Source of the DNA: Pseudoscleropodium purum
Lineage: Eukaryota; Streptophyta; Bryopsida; Hypnales; Brachytheciaceae
Reading direction: 5' to 3'
DNA: 64,000 nt
NCBI GenBank assembly: GCA_963969395.1
Contig: OZ017795.1
Location: 24,161,063 to 24,225,062 of the forward strand
The position numbers and the translations under genes are program-made. How positions within the stretch are numbered: position 1 is the stretch's first letter; the number at the start of each line of letters is the position of its first letter. The notes beneath the pieces were generated by a model, which was not told the DNA's origin, made no database searches, and saw nothing but the letters and a program-made list of their open reading frames with translations. This document shows, in pieces, positions 47,620 through 58,841 of this stretch.

Positions 47620-48000
47620 GGAAAGTTTGAATGGGATATAGATGGGCGCAACATTCCACTCACAAGATTCACATTGAACTTGGGTCACAATCTTCTCAAA
47701 AGGGGCTAGCAAGTCTCCAACCTAGTTTTGTGGAAATGGGATGGCACCCTTACGGACAATTTTAGATTGCAACGGGAAATGGTTTGCCTACAAAGCATAA
47801 AAAAAGAAGAAGCAAGTCTCCTCTTGCTCATCTAGCACAAGGGAGTGACTATGAACCACTAGAGGGATAAGATTGACAAAACAATGGATACCATGTGCTT
47901 AGTGTGCCTCAAACTCTAAAAAAAATAGTACTTCACTAGTTCTTGGAGTGCCTATCTACCCAAGTGTATTTTGTATACCAATTAGAAATTGTGAAAAAAT
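47620..48000 (+). pseudogene. Possible decayed LINE ORF2 C-terminal region (zf-RVT-like)
   Basis: Frame-shifted pieces read LWKWDG (about 47728) and then KIDKTMDTMCLVC (about 47870-47910), followed in another frame by PQTLKKIVLH and FLEC. The order W.WDG, C.LC, ET..H...EC recalls the zinc-binding domain at the end of plant LINE ORF2. Several stops and shifts make this tentative. Confidence 0.3.
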
Positions 48001-48145
48001 TATAATTTTCAATATTTTATAGCAATATGAACTTTGGACCTATAACCAATGTTGGTTGCTAGGCAAGTAGTGATTTTCTTTCTACATTACAAAAAATCTA
48101 AACCCTACGGAGGGCCGTTAAGGATTCTTTTTTCGGTGCCCTACA

Positions 48146-48420
48146 CATTAGAAGATTTTTGGGGCCTCTGGATGCCTATGAGTTATCATGGCTTGCGAAT
48201 GTAGGAAATAGGTTTAGCACAGTGGTTTGACGTGGCTGAGACCTTGCCACGTTATTGACCATTTAATTTTCTTTTTTTCTTTTTTCTTTTTTCATTTGGA
48301 GACTAATTTTTTTTATATGAAAAAAAATTCTGACAGTGGGCCATTCCCCTCGTTGTGGGGAACAGTTGTGGGGGAACAGGCCCGAAACACGCTTCTAGAC
48401 CCCCCTAAATTCTTCTAATG
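48146..48420 (-). mobile_element. CATTAGAGGA-type MITE, copy 3
   Basis: The left end is CATTAGAAGATTTTTGGGGC; the right end, reverse-complemented, is CATTAGAAGAATTTAGGGGG. Length is 275 bp. The reverse complement shares gggggtctagaa and gggcctgttcccc with copy 2. It contains a (T)nC-rich stretch. Confidence 0.7.
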
Positions 48421-48454
48421 ATGCAAATACAAAAAATAAATTGAATATATATAT

Positions 48455-48602
48455 AATAAAATCCAATGTGACATTGACATGGTACAAGTAGTGCTACATT
48501 AGCAATGTTCATTAAAAAATAAAAAACTGTTGAATTCCTCTCTAATTGCACTAGGGGGTTCAAAACTTGCAACCCTTTCGAGGGCTGAAATTTTTCCTAA
48601 TG
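48455..48602 (+). mobile_element. CATTAGAGGA-type MITE, truncated copy 4
   Basis: Only the right half is recognisable: cactagggggttcaaaacttgc, then gagggctgaaatttttcctaatg, matching the right end of copy 1. The left limit is approximate. Confidence 0.4.
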
Positions 48603-49027
48603 ATAACTTTGAACTTATTGAGCTTCAAATTAATTTTTTTCTAACTACGACATTATAATCTTGCAATCTATCATGCCAGATGGGATGGATTTTTTCCCCA
48701 CTAGTTCCTATGGGATTGTAGTACAAATTTTTATGCTTGAAAGTTTGAAAGATATTTTTTTATTTCCATTGTGCTCAATGTGCTAGAAAGAATGTTAGTT
48801 TTGGATACTTTTTGAGGAAAAACCTCTCACTCATATGGGGGCAATTGAATTACTTAGTCTTCTAACTACTATAGTTGTAAAATAAATTTGGTGGAAAAAA
48901 ATATATTAAAAAATGGATGCAAAATTAAAAAAGAGCTATACACAACAAGATAATACTTTCCTAAAAGTTAAAAATTAGATCAAACAAAGTATAGAAATAT
49001 AACTTTCTAAGTTGAGCAAGATTAAAC
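48603..49027. other. AT-rich stretch, nothing recognised
   Basis: No gene or bounded element. Confidence 0.45.
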
Positions 49028-49060
49028 CTCCCCCCTCCCCCCCCCCCCCCCCCCCTTCCC
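49028..49060 (+). repeat. Poly-C tract
   Basis: A run of roughly 25-30 C residues broken by one or two T, in an otherwise AT-rich region. The exact length is likely to be unreliable in the assembly. Confidence 0.85.
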
Positions 49061-51289
49061 TTTTTCTTTTGGAATGTAATCCTTGAATGACAATTGTCTC
49101 CTAATGGGACAATTGCTCTTAAATGAGATAGTTTTCTATTTGGTCAATTTTGAATGGATACTTATTTTCAAATTTTTGACAAAGGATGCTAAAATATACC
49201 TTTATTGTCAGAACATACATTTACATTAGATCAAGTGGTTGGATCAAAAGTTATTTTGGATAAAGCACACAACTTATGCAAAACTAGTATAACCATTGGC
49301 TATAAAACTAGGGAAATGAGTGCAAGAAGATTTGCTATAGATTACATTGTTTTTGATGTCAATTGTTTGCACATTTGAATTATAGTGGAATATTATTCAT
49401 TCTATTTCTAATGTAGCTTTCAATATTTGATGAACTTATGATCAACTTCCAACATCCATATTGATTATTCTAAACTTGCCAATATTTGAATTGATTGCAA
49501 AATTGAATCTATAGGATTTTCACTTGATTTTAATGGTGGGATGTATTATGTTGATTATTGAATATACTTATATATAGGATGTCAAAGAATTTATTCAAAA
49601 CATGAAAGTAAGAGTTCAACTTCAAATGACATGATAAATGCATCATGAAAATACTAGAGAACACTTTTCAAAATAATAATTGGAAACATGATAGTAAATC
49701 TCTTATTTTTAGGCCTCAAAACACAACCTTGATGGAATCCATTTCATAATAGATGATAGTATTTTATTGGATGAGGAAAGATATGTTCTTTTCCATAATA
49801 TGAATGTGCTTCAAAGAATTCTTTGAAGCGACCATTCAAGGCCCTAATGTAGATGGTAAAATAAGTAAATAGAAGTCAATTAGATGTGCTACAATAAGAA
49901 TTTAGTCTTTTCAAACTTGGTGAGATAAAATGATTTGAGTATTTCTTATACAAATTGTGTTGATGAAGGATTTTTGTTTGTATTTGAAGAATGCATTGAA
50001 ATAGCAAAAATATCACACTTCATTTTCTCTTTATATGTGAAAAATCCCAACTATTATTATTACGTAAACTATTTATGTGGTTTTTGAAGGTATCTCTCAA
50101 GGATGTATTCTACAAGGAAAAAAGAATGAAAAATGTCTACAAAACTAAGTGAAGAAAGCACATCTAATGATTAGTACAACTTAGAGATATTCTATAAGTC
50201 TAATTCTTGATTTCATGTTTTTGTCACCTTTGACATCCTATATGCAAGTGTACATAACAACCAATGGAATAAATTTCACAACTTAAGACTCTTTGAAACC
50301 CTACAAATTCAACTTTTAATGAATTTGAACATTAGAGGTATAGAATGAGATGTAGGAGGTTGAAAGTTGATTATGAGTTCAACAAACTTTGAAATTTGCA
50401 TGAAATTACATGAATGCAATACATCCCATTCAATTAGTCGCAACACTGTCAATTCTTTCATACATTCAATTTCAAAGTCTTCTCCATATATTAAACTTTC
50501 TTCTAATGTGCTTCCCCCTGAAAAAACAAAACCTACCACCAAGATAATTTGCCAAAAGTGATTTGATTTTTTGATTGATAGTTGCATTCTTTATTTCTAC
50601 AATAGATTTGAAAGTCATCCATCAACTCTTTATTGGTATCTACATTCTTCCATAGTTAACCTTTAAATGACATTCACTTGCCTAGAAGCCAGTCCAGAGG
50701 GAAATGAAACATTTTTTTGAAGCAAGGTATAGATCTTGTTGTTTGACCAAAATTTGTGCGACTGAGGCATGCAAAGGTGAATAGTGAATAGTACTTTGAC
50801 TTTGCAGTCTAAATGTGATGTTTGGCAAGCCATGTTTAGTATGGAAATGGATCTACTAGGTTGAAACATTTTGAAAGAAAAACAACACATAATCACTTTT
50901 TATCAATGGTTCCTACAAAAACAAGCATAAGAAGTTTAGACCTTCATTTAAGGATTAATTGAACAAAACAAAAGCATGAATCTTCATATTGTCTCATTCG
51001 ATTGAAGATTTAAGTTTTATATTTCGATGTGATCATCAATCTTCTTTTCTTCAAACCACAAAGTAATTTTGGATCATTAGGGTTTCTACTTTCCGTATGG
51101 GTTCCAAATTTCCAATAGTCTAAAGGGGGTTCATAGCTTGGAGGTACGAAGGGGGGGATGCGTGTCCATTGGCTGGTAGAGCGGGGCAGGGGCCACACGG
51201 ACAGAGGCTAGCTAGCTAAACTAGGGGGCGGTAGGCCCACCTCCCACGGGCGCCCGCACAGGACGGGCGCCCATCCCCGCACGTTGTCG
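49061..51289. other. AT-rich region leading into the right arm
   Basis: No gene is visible. The frames at 50309-50587 and 50663-50896 on the minus strand have no recognised domain. GC rises abruptly from about 51120. Confidence 0.45.
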
Positions 51290-52929
51290 TCGCGCACTGG
51301 CCCGCTTCCAGCCCTGCAAAGTCCAGAGGAGCGCCCAGGCCCTGGCGGTCAAAGCTCAGCCCTGCCGCACCTGCAAGGAGGGCAGTGGCGTCGTCGCCAT
51401 CGTCAGAACGCGAATCATGACGCCTGCCTGCCCCTCCGACGAACGCGAATCACTCGGTCCTCTCTCGAGGTCCCTTTCCATTGCACTCATCACGCTGCTG
51501 GAACGCCGGAAGCCCGGAACGTAAGTGAAGTTATCAGTCATCCTTAGCCATCCTTGCTCGCAAGCCAGCAGCGCCGGTGGGACGCACGCAGGCTACCCCG
51601 CACGCTGAACCCCGCCCCGCCGTACCCCGCCCCGCCGTACCCCACCCCACCCCACCCACCCGGAGCTTCGCTGCGACCTCTCTTTCGTTCTCCGAACGAC
51701 CTTGCGATCCCCGCTACCTAGCGAGCTCGCCGTTGCCCAACAGTTCTTCCGGTGTGGGCCTCGTCAGGCGTCGCCACAGCACCCACATCTACAGTGCCCA
51801 CAGCACCGGGACCTCGCTGCATGTGAACGGTCCTTTCAGTCGCTCTTCTCCCATTCCCCGGCTCTTATTACTGCTCCTGCTGCTGCGAGCTGTCTACAGT
51901 GGTTCGCAGACTTGCAGTCCTCGTGGGCTTGACAGAGTTGGACTCCAGTTGACGCCTGCCTGCCTGCCTGTTTCCCTGGAGCTGCTGGAAGCGAGCCGAG
52001 CCGAGCCGAGCCCAGCCCAGCGCTTTCCTTTGAAGTCAGGAGGATGAGAGTAAGGTAGTGTTGTTGCGCACTTACTGGTGGGGTTGTTTCACGTGCTTGC
52101 GGGTGAAGTACAGAGTACAGGGGGAGTCGCTTTGGTACAGCCAGTCTGCTTTTGCGCACTGAGGTGTTGGAATTTGGAAGGACGGGGGGATCCGTGTTGG
52201 GGATCCGTAGCGCAGGGGAGGGGACGGTTTTGTAGTTTCCCTGGTGGAAGGTGGTGCGAGTAGAATCTGGCATCTGTTGTTCGGGAGACGGACATCTTTG
52301 GAGAGTAGTTGACAATACCAACTTGCAGGCAGGTCAACATCTAGTGCCACTGGTCGCGCGATCTGTCGTGGTACTACATCGGGGTCAGGTTTGCCAGAGG
52401 TTCGTCCTTTTCTGGGAACGTTTGATTCCCATTCTGCGCTTCAGGCTTGAGCCAAACTGGTGATCCATTTTGGGGCTGGGTATTCTCGTTCATGCGTAAT
52501 TGGGATTAAGACATTACTGAGTTTTGTAGCAGCAATTTGTGACTGAATCATACTGCTGGTCGCTTTAGAGGACCCATCTGGGAAACGAAGGGCGCGGCCG
52601 AAATCATTCAGGTTCCATCGTCTGAATTCTACGCAGCTTCTATCCACGTGGGAATACAGGTGGCTTCTCCTACCATCGCTTGACTGAATTGTGACTGCGA
52701 AAGGCGTCTTTCATGATAAAGCACCCTATTCTGTCACTGTCGTATTTTCGAACTCCACCACCTAAAATCACCCAGCGAATCGGATTTTCGGTCAAAATTC
52801 GCCCACTTTGGTACTGTAAGCAGAGAATTACGTCGAGCAACACTTGGAGACATCATTACTCTAATTTGCAAAGAAGAAGAGGGAGCCCGCTGCGTGATGT
52901 AGATCCTGACTAAGTACGAGAGCGATCAG
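51290..52929 (+). promoter_or_regulatory. Promoter / 5' region of AHL copy 2
   Basis: It is GC-rich at the left, with simple repeats ccccgccccgccgtacc (51599-51660), (GCCT)n near 51954-51970 and (CCGAG)n near 51985-52020. It then becomes moderate. Blocks shared with copy 1's upstream region lie near 51400-51425, 51890-51935, 52070-52105, 52160-52215 and 52710-52760. It also carries a CCACGTGG-type G-box at 52645-52652. Open frames here start with non-ATG codons and are not shared intact with copy 1. Confidence 0.5.
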
Positions 52930-53069
52930 TTGCGTAGCATCTACCTTGGGGTCACTCCCTCCCACGCTGCGTGGTGGGCCTGCTCAAGAGCCAAAGTGAT
53001 ATTCCAGGGTGTTGGGTCACGCTCATCGAGGATAGGCCCGGCTTCGTGACGAGAGCCCGGACACAAGAA
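52930..53069 (+). other. Candidate leader exon of AHL copy 2
   Basis: It is bounded by a CAG acceptor-like site (52927-52929) and a GTAAGT donor (53070). Its open frame is in phase with AHL but interrupted by TAG at 52935-52937, where copy 1 has TGG. No ATG is present, which supports a non-coding role. Confidence 0.35.
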
Positions 53070-53237
53070 GTAAGTGTTTCCCGCACCTCATCAGTTTGTT
53101 TGTGAGGGTAGCTAGGCTGACCTGAGGAGAGGTAGAAGTGCCCCTGGCTCGCTCGCTCCATCCGTCCTCGCATCCCTTGTGTGTGAGCTAGCCGACTGTG
53201 CGCGCTGGCGACCCTAACTTCGTATAAAGTGACTCAG
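53070..53237 (+). other. Candidate 5'-leader intron of AHL copy 2
   Basis: It starts GTAAGT, ends CAG and carries a ccctaac branch-like motif about 20 bases before the acceptor. It is 168 bases long and appears identical to 2413-2580 (inverted) although intronic. Confidence 0.45.
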
Positions 53238-53342
53238 ATTGATGCACCGTGGGGGATCGTGAGGGGCCACACCGAGAAGCTCTGGGAGGACAGGCACAGA
53301 CAGCCGCACCAGCCTGTGCCGCTGGAGTTCGGGCATGTGTTT

Positions 53343-54200
53343 ATGGCCGGGGTCGGCGAGGGGGGAGCGGAGGCGGGGTCGCGGCCGTCTCCGCCCGGGA
53401 ACAACTCGTCGGACGAGGAGCAAGGCAGCGGCGGCAGCGTGCCGGGCAGGCCCCGCAAGCGCAGCAAAAGCAAACCCAAAGCGCCGCCCGGCCCCGGCGA
53501 GGCGTCGCGCAAGCCGCGAGGGCGACCTCCCGGTTCGAAGAACAAACCTAAACCCCCGGTGATCATCACGCGCGAGAATGGAAATGCCATGCGTCCGCAC
53601 GTGCTGGAGGTGGCGAGCGGGCACGACGTGTGGGAGAGCGTCGCGGACTTCGCGAGGCGTCGGCAGCGCGGCGTGTGCGTGATGGGAGGGAGCGGCACGG
53701 TGACGAATGTGACGCTCCGGCAGCCGACGACGCCGGGCGCCACGGTGACCATCCACGGTCGTTTCGAGATCATCTCGCTGTCAGGCTCGTATCTGCCTCC
53801 GCCGTCTCCCGTACCGCCGACGGGGCTCACCATCTCGTTCGCGGGTGCGTCAGGTCAGGTGCTGGGGGGTTGCGTGGCCGGGGCGCTGATGGCCGCCAGT
53901 CCCGTGCTGGTGATCGCGACGTCGTTCACGGGCGCGACGTACGACCGTCTGCCTCTGGCGGACGACGAGCCTCCGCTGCTGCAAGCGCCGGCGGCTTCGG
54001 GTGCGCCGTCAATGCAAGCGCCGGAGATGGGTTCTTACAACCCTTCGACGGCCTTACAGTCGTTGTACAGCATCGTCCCTCAGGGTGGCAACAATCCGAA
54101 TTTGAGCAGCCAGCAGGCCGCGCAATTGACGACGGCGCAGGACGTGCTCAGTCAGTGGGCGTCGAGCGGCAGTCACGCGCAGAGGTCGCAACCATACTAA
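53343..54200 (+). CDS. AHL: AHL copy 2: AT-hook motif nuclear-localised protein (one AT-hook plus PPC/DUF296)
   Basis: The predicted product is the same 285-residue protein as copy 1: basic GRPRKR at 35-40, AT-hook [14 protein letters not shown] from residue 59, PPC domain at about 84-205 with GRFEII at 139-144, then a Gln/Ser/Pro-rich tail. In the family, the hook binds AT-rich minor groove and the PPC domain mediates oligomerisation and nuclear targeting. I found no nucleotide difference from copy 1 inside the CDS. The start is the first in-frame ATG (53343-53345, G at +4 but no purine at -3). Two upstream ATGs lie in other frames, at 53241 (six-codon frame) and 53335 (75-codon frame overlapping the AHL start), which could lower translation. 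An extension to the upstream GTG at 53229 is open but lacks an ATG. Confidence 0.93.
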   Translation: MAGVGEGGAEAGSRPSPPGNNSSDEEQGSGGSVPGRPRKRSKSKPKAPPGPGEASRKPRGRPPGSKNKPKPPVIITRENGNAMRPHVLEVASGHDVWESVADFARRRQRGVCVMGGSGTVTNVTLRQPTTPGATVTIHGRFEIISLSGSYLPPPSPVPPTGLTISFAGASGQVLGGCVAGALMAASPVLVIATSFTGATYDRLPLADDEPPLLQAPAASGAPSMQAPEMGSYNPSTALQSLYSIVPQGGNNPNLSSQQAAQLTTAQDVLSQWASSGSHAQRSQPY

Positions 54201-55262
54201 CCAGGACGACGGACGACTGAGGTCGGGGGATCGATCGAGGTGGGAATCAGAATTCTGCACGGCCATGTCCGTGATGCATGGATGTTGTGGTCCCTTGGGC
54301 GTCGCTCTAGCAATTGGAGTTGCTGGGGTTGTTTATGCAGTCACACAGTCGGGACAGCCAGGCATGATGGTAGATTTAGGGCGTGCAGGCCCTCAAAACT
54401 TCGACGCTTCCGGAGCCATGTACTGTAAATCCAGTGACTGCACAGGGTATTTATTCATGGAACCTTTCCTAATTTAAATTTTTTTTTTTTCCCATCTTCA
54501 TGTACATGATAGTGTGGAGCAGCCGATTACAGGCCACATGTCCAGTCTAAATCTACCCAGGAGGAGGTGCAGCATCCTGCTTGCACTGCTCAGAAGGGCC
54601 ATGACTGGCTTGGTGTCTAATCAGCTTTGTCCCTCTAATTTTCCGTTGGCAAATCGGGTCTAGATAAATAGGAACGGGGGTTCATCGTTGATTCGGTGGC
54701 AGTTCGATCCTGTTTGGGTGTAGATTGAGGTCTCGTGTAGGTTTTTTCCTGTGTTGCCGCACTTATCTGAAGGTTTGTTGGGAGAATAAGGCTCGGTAGT
54801 TAGCTGGCAGGTAGATAGTCAGGTAGGTATGAGTGGAGTTCGCAGGCAGCGTCGACTCGGGTGACGTGGTCTTGTAGGAGGTAGATGCAATTTAGTATCC
54901 GAGACTTGCGAGTCCTTGTGGTTATGTCTAAACGCCGTCGATCCTTGAATCCACTGGCCTGGGGGCTGTGGACGTTGGGGAGACGTTTCACTTGCAGCAA
55001 ATTTTGCTAGACAGTGTAAATGCGAACTATCAATGGGTTGCCTGCTCGCTCCTTCGGTGCGGGCAACAGGAGCAGTCGACCGCGGGGGTCCATGTACCAG
55101 TGACCAGCTGGAGCTAGCTAGACAGTCCCCTTGTTGGGGGATTCGAGGTCTGATGTATTCAACACTTGATATATCCGTGATTAAATTGATGAAGATCCCC
55201 GATGATCACGTGAACACACATGTTGTAGAGTTGTCCCGACTTTGAATTGAACGCAGGCATGA
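54201..55262 (+). other. AHL copy 2 downstream region / 3' UTR
   Basis: This is the counterpart of 430-1449. Perfect blocks (for example 54640-54740, 54840-54940 and 55000-55140) alternate with patches carrying substitutions and indels (54230-54330, 54470-54560, 54605-54632, 54800-54825). A 70-codon frame at 54265-54477 has a hydrophobic start, but its N-terminal half does not survive in copy 1, so it is not supported as coding. Confidence 0.6.
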
Positions 55263-58200
55263 TCTGCTGACTTAATTCCGATTTACTCTGTTGTATTTGT
55301 AGGACTGAGCATTTTCTTTTTGTCCTTCTGAAGCTGCTAATCTTTTTTTCATGTGTTCATGGTGCCTGTCATCAAATCTATGGACTCGAGGAGCCATGCG
55401 ACTTGATTGACTGTCGTTATGGTTGGAATCATATGGGCATGAATGTTTCTGTTGAAGTTATGAGTTGCCGAATGCTATCATGATATGCAGAGTATTGTTA
55501 ACGACCTCATATCGAGTGTTTGGTTACACGCAGCACCTGAGATTTGAACAGACCGTGGGCTTTTTATGATCTTACAAAGCACTGCGGAAGCGCTCTCAAC
55601 TTTTGTCGAGTCTCCTCAGGAATTGCCAAGAGGTATGATTATTTTCGAACTATTTTCTCTGTTATATTTATGGTTTCTATCTTTAAATGTTTTATATGCT
55701 TGGGGTGTTTTTCCTAGTGCAGTATTGTTGTTTTGCACCTTGTGCCCTAACTTTTGCTACCCAAGCATTCTTGCTGGTCTTGTCACCTTGTCTTTGGTAC
55801 CGTCTGTGTGTTGAGGACTTTGAACTAGTGAATTTGTTAACATGCCGTCCTTTCAGTAAACCTTGATTCGTTCATTCAAAGTTTTTAGTGTATCCTTTAG
55901 ACTTGGAGTAAAATTGGTTGAACAGTCTTTCTTTTTCTTTTTCGATCTGTCTCTGTGTACGACATAATTGTCGGTGCTGTACATGATGAGTCCAAGGTGT
56001 CCTCTATACTTTCTTCTGAAAAGGTCTCCTATTAGATTCTCAAATTTATTAATGGTAAACTATTGTTAGTCTGATAGAGCATCATACCTATATCCAGATA
56101 ATATTGAAAATATGTGCAGATTTTTGGTAGTATTTTATGAAGTTACTGCTAAGAACACACTAAGAACACAATATTCTGACACTAATGTAAAGTTAACACC
56201 ACTTGTATTATGCCACATGCTTCTTTCTATTTTCTGCTTAGAATGTAGAATCGGGATCCCCTGCAGCTTACGCATGCACCCTGAGATGATTCTTGTCCAA
56301 GATGTCTCTGCTAGGGACATCTTGCAGCGGGGTTCCTGATTCTACATCTTTCTTCTATTCTCCTAGGTCAATTGCAACGCTTGTGTCAAAATAGCTTCGT
56401 GTGATAACGGAATACTTAAGACAAGCTTCATTGATCTATTTTGAAATTTCTTCTGAACGAAATGTCATTTGATTTCTAATTTCAATATTTCGGAATAATA
56501 CAAATTCTGAAATTCCCGGGTTACTGCACAGCTAAAAACTTCCAATGAAATGTCTTTGTTCTATTTGAGGTATTGGTCTAGAAACTTATCATGATATGGA
56601 CGTGCTTCAACTTTTGCTTAATTATTTATGAAACTGATGAGTACTCTGATCTTTTTGTGAGTGTTTGAGAGCAGTCAGTACTGGTCAGGCATTTCTTGCC
56701 TAGGTCGACAGTCCGAAGGGGGACTGTGAACAGCTGTTCTAAGATGAATGCTGAGTATGGAGTATCAACGTGGAATCAGTTTCAATGTCATGCTATGTCT
56801 TCAGGGGCTTCGGGCTACCACTTCACACCACTATCTTACTGCATATCATTCGGGACTCTTCAAGTTTACTAGTCACGTGATGTAGATGTTTGTGCTGTGA
56901 AGGAATCACAAGTCTTACTCACGTTCAAGACCCGTCTATTATAGGTCCAGACTGATGTAATTAAGCGATGTTTCGGCCCGGACGACCTGATGGAGAACTA
57001 GATCTAGCCTATCGTGTGTGGAGAATGGTTGTTCAACTTGATTAACACAATGAAGTTCGATCCCAGAATGTTGTAAATCTAGATATGCTTCTAGCTATTG
57101 CCACCCAAAGTTCTGGATTTGGCAAGTTGTATCGCTTATGAAACTTGTATTTTTCTTGTAGATTCTATTGGAATGTTGTTATTTGAATGTTTCGGCTTCT
57201 AGATGCATATACTGTACAGTGCATGTACTTCAAAATAGTAAAGAGAAATGGTGATGCGTATCCAGGCACCGCAATTGTAAAAATTTGGTGATTGCAAATT
57301 TTGGATGGGCTCCGTCGTCTCGACGTTTGGTATGTGAAGTTACCAGGGAACTGTTTCCAGGGACGATATTATTCACGAGTATTTGTCACTCGCGCGCCCA
57401 AGAGGTGGATTACCTAAACCTAGTTGTGAAACCTTAATCAGAGCCTTGGTCAAACCTCGACATCCTTCACATTGTATGCGTGAATGGATGACAGTTACAT
57501 GAAAGTTGGATGAAAATCACTGCATTTGGTATGAAAATAGCGTAGACGACAATATATTGAATTTGTCTCAACAATTATGAGCTACAATATCATATTAGTA
57601 TGCCTTGCAAATTCTCACAATTCCCAAAATTTCCTAGTACAGTAAGTGTAAGTTGGAATTATCAGTGTGGAGTGCAGAGTGCAGTATTTGAATTTATTTG
57701 TGTAAATAAATGAAATATTTAAGTTCTTTGCAAGATTTTGTTGGCTATTGGAACGAGGTTCCAACATTTTTCATCATGTGTTTTTTTAACACTTGAATTG
57801 AGTTTTAAGAACTTGGGACTCTAATAGTGAATCACACTTCAATCATGTAATAAGGGCAACTATGTCTTCATATTTCGTCAAGTGACGAACTCCCTACCTC
57901 TTCTATAATTATGTCTCTTCTGTAAGAAGTTTTTTTTTCCGTTTCAAATAGAATTAGAATATTGAAAGATTGTACCAGAATGTGATACTGTATTAGAGTG
58001 TGTGATAATAAAGAACAGCATAATTTCTTTGGCAATTTATTTGATACGCTAGGAATATAAGAATCCATTTTGAGGTTTTATTAATGCCACCATTTCGCCA
58101 ATTTCATTTGAATCAGGGCAGAGTTTCTCCAAATTTATTTGTAAATTATGTAATTCGAATGGAATCAAAAGCAGGCATCTCCAACTTGTACCCATCGGAC

Positions 58201-58841
58201 TGACAGTCGCTTGAAAATCCAGAAAAATTACGCTGGGGAAGAACGGAGCCGGAGTGGCCCCGGCTGCAAGGGTGGGACTGAAGCTTGAGTTAGCATAAGT
58301 TAAGTTAGCTGTCTGGTCAAAAAACTGACCGAGAAAGTTCCATGTTCCGAGTCCAAGCCTGCGTGCTCCACTAGGACTGAAGGGGTCCACTTGCCACTTG
58401 TGTTGTGTACGTGATAAAGGAGAGCCTGATCTTAATGGCGAACCGGCACGAATGCTTTCACATTTGTCGTGAACTTTTGTCTTTATAGACCCCAAAGTCA
58501 ACAGTCTACATGCCTGCCCTGCCCTCCCTCGCTCTCGTAGCTGGACAAACGCTGCAGCAGCGACCCACCTGGCTTTACCATTTCTTTGAAGCTATCTTCT
58601 CTGGCTCCTCCCATTTTATATAAGCTTCGCAGTTGCGAATGGAACACGTGGTGCTCCTTGTCACGCCGAGTTCAGAGTTGTCTGTCCTTTGCTGTCTGTC
58701 TCGGACGGAGATCAAACACATGGAGCTCGAGGGAGCTCGAGGAGGGAGGGAGGTTCCGCCGTTCGGGGGAGACGGAAGGGGAGAACCCTCCAGTCGAAGG
58801 AAACTGAAGAAACGCCCTTATTTGAACCACTAATTAATTAG
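55263..58841. other. Downstream flank of AHL copy 2, ordinary composition, no protein gene recognised
   Basis: Up to 55640 it matches the outer left arm in islands. Beyond that there is no partner in the window. The frames at 55566-55814 (Leu-rich), 56112-56339 and 58049-58501 on minus (non-ATG start) have no recognised domains. A hairpin lies at 56243-56347, and a G-rich stretch at 58739-58790. Confidence 0.4.
56243..56347 (+). ncRNA. miRNA-precursor-like hairpin
   Basis: The arms ATGTAGAATCGGGATCCCCTGCAG (5', in part) and its partner ending CCTGATTCTACAT pair over about 24 positions. There are ten perfect pairs at the base, a G-U, GGA/TCC, a T-T mismatch, CCCC/GGGG, a two-base bulge and TGCA. 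The loop of about 50 bases carries its own 8-bp stem (aagatgtc/gacatctt). Arm length and mismatch pattern resemble a plant MIRNA stem. I do not recognise the mature sequence as a known family. Confidence 0.35.

Larger units (their letters stand above)
51290..55640 (+). repeat. Right arm of the inverted duplication carrying AHL copy 2
   Basis: It is collinear with the reverse complement of 1-4620. Near-identity runs from about 52930 to 54215 and in blocks to 55262; identity is moderate elsewhere. Beyond 55640 the partner lies outside the window, so the true end is unknown. Confidence 0.85.

Noticed and set aside
51577..52047. 156-codon frame upstream of AHL copy 2
   Set aside because: It begins at GTG and runs through CCCCG and CCGAG simple repeats. 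It is not conserved as a frame in the left arm.
53229..53342. Extended AHL N-terminus from GTG at 53229 (2421 in copy 1)
   Set aside because: A plant nuclear gene is expected to use ATG. The extension has no ATG, includes a likely splice acceptor and lacks similarity to AHL proteins I know.
54265..54477. 70-codon frame after the AHL stop with a membrane-like start
   Set aside because: The N-terminal half is lost by indels in copy 1. Only DNA-level conservation of the 3' region is seen.
58049..58501. 150-codon minus-strand frame
   Set aside because: It starts at TTG with no early ATG, no recognised domain and no supporting context.
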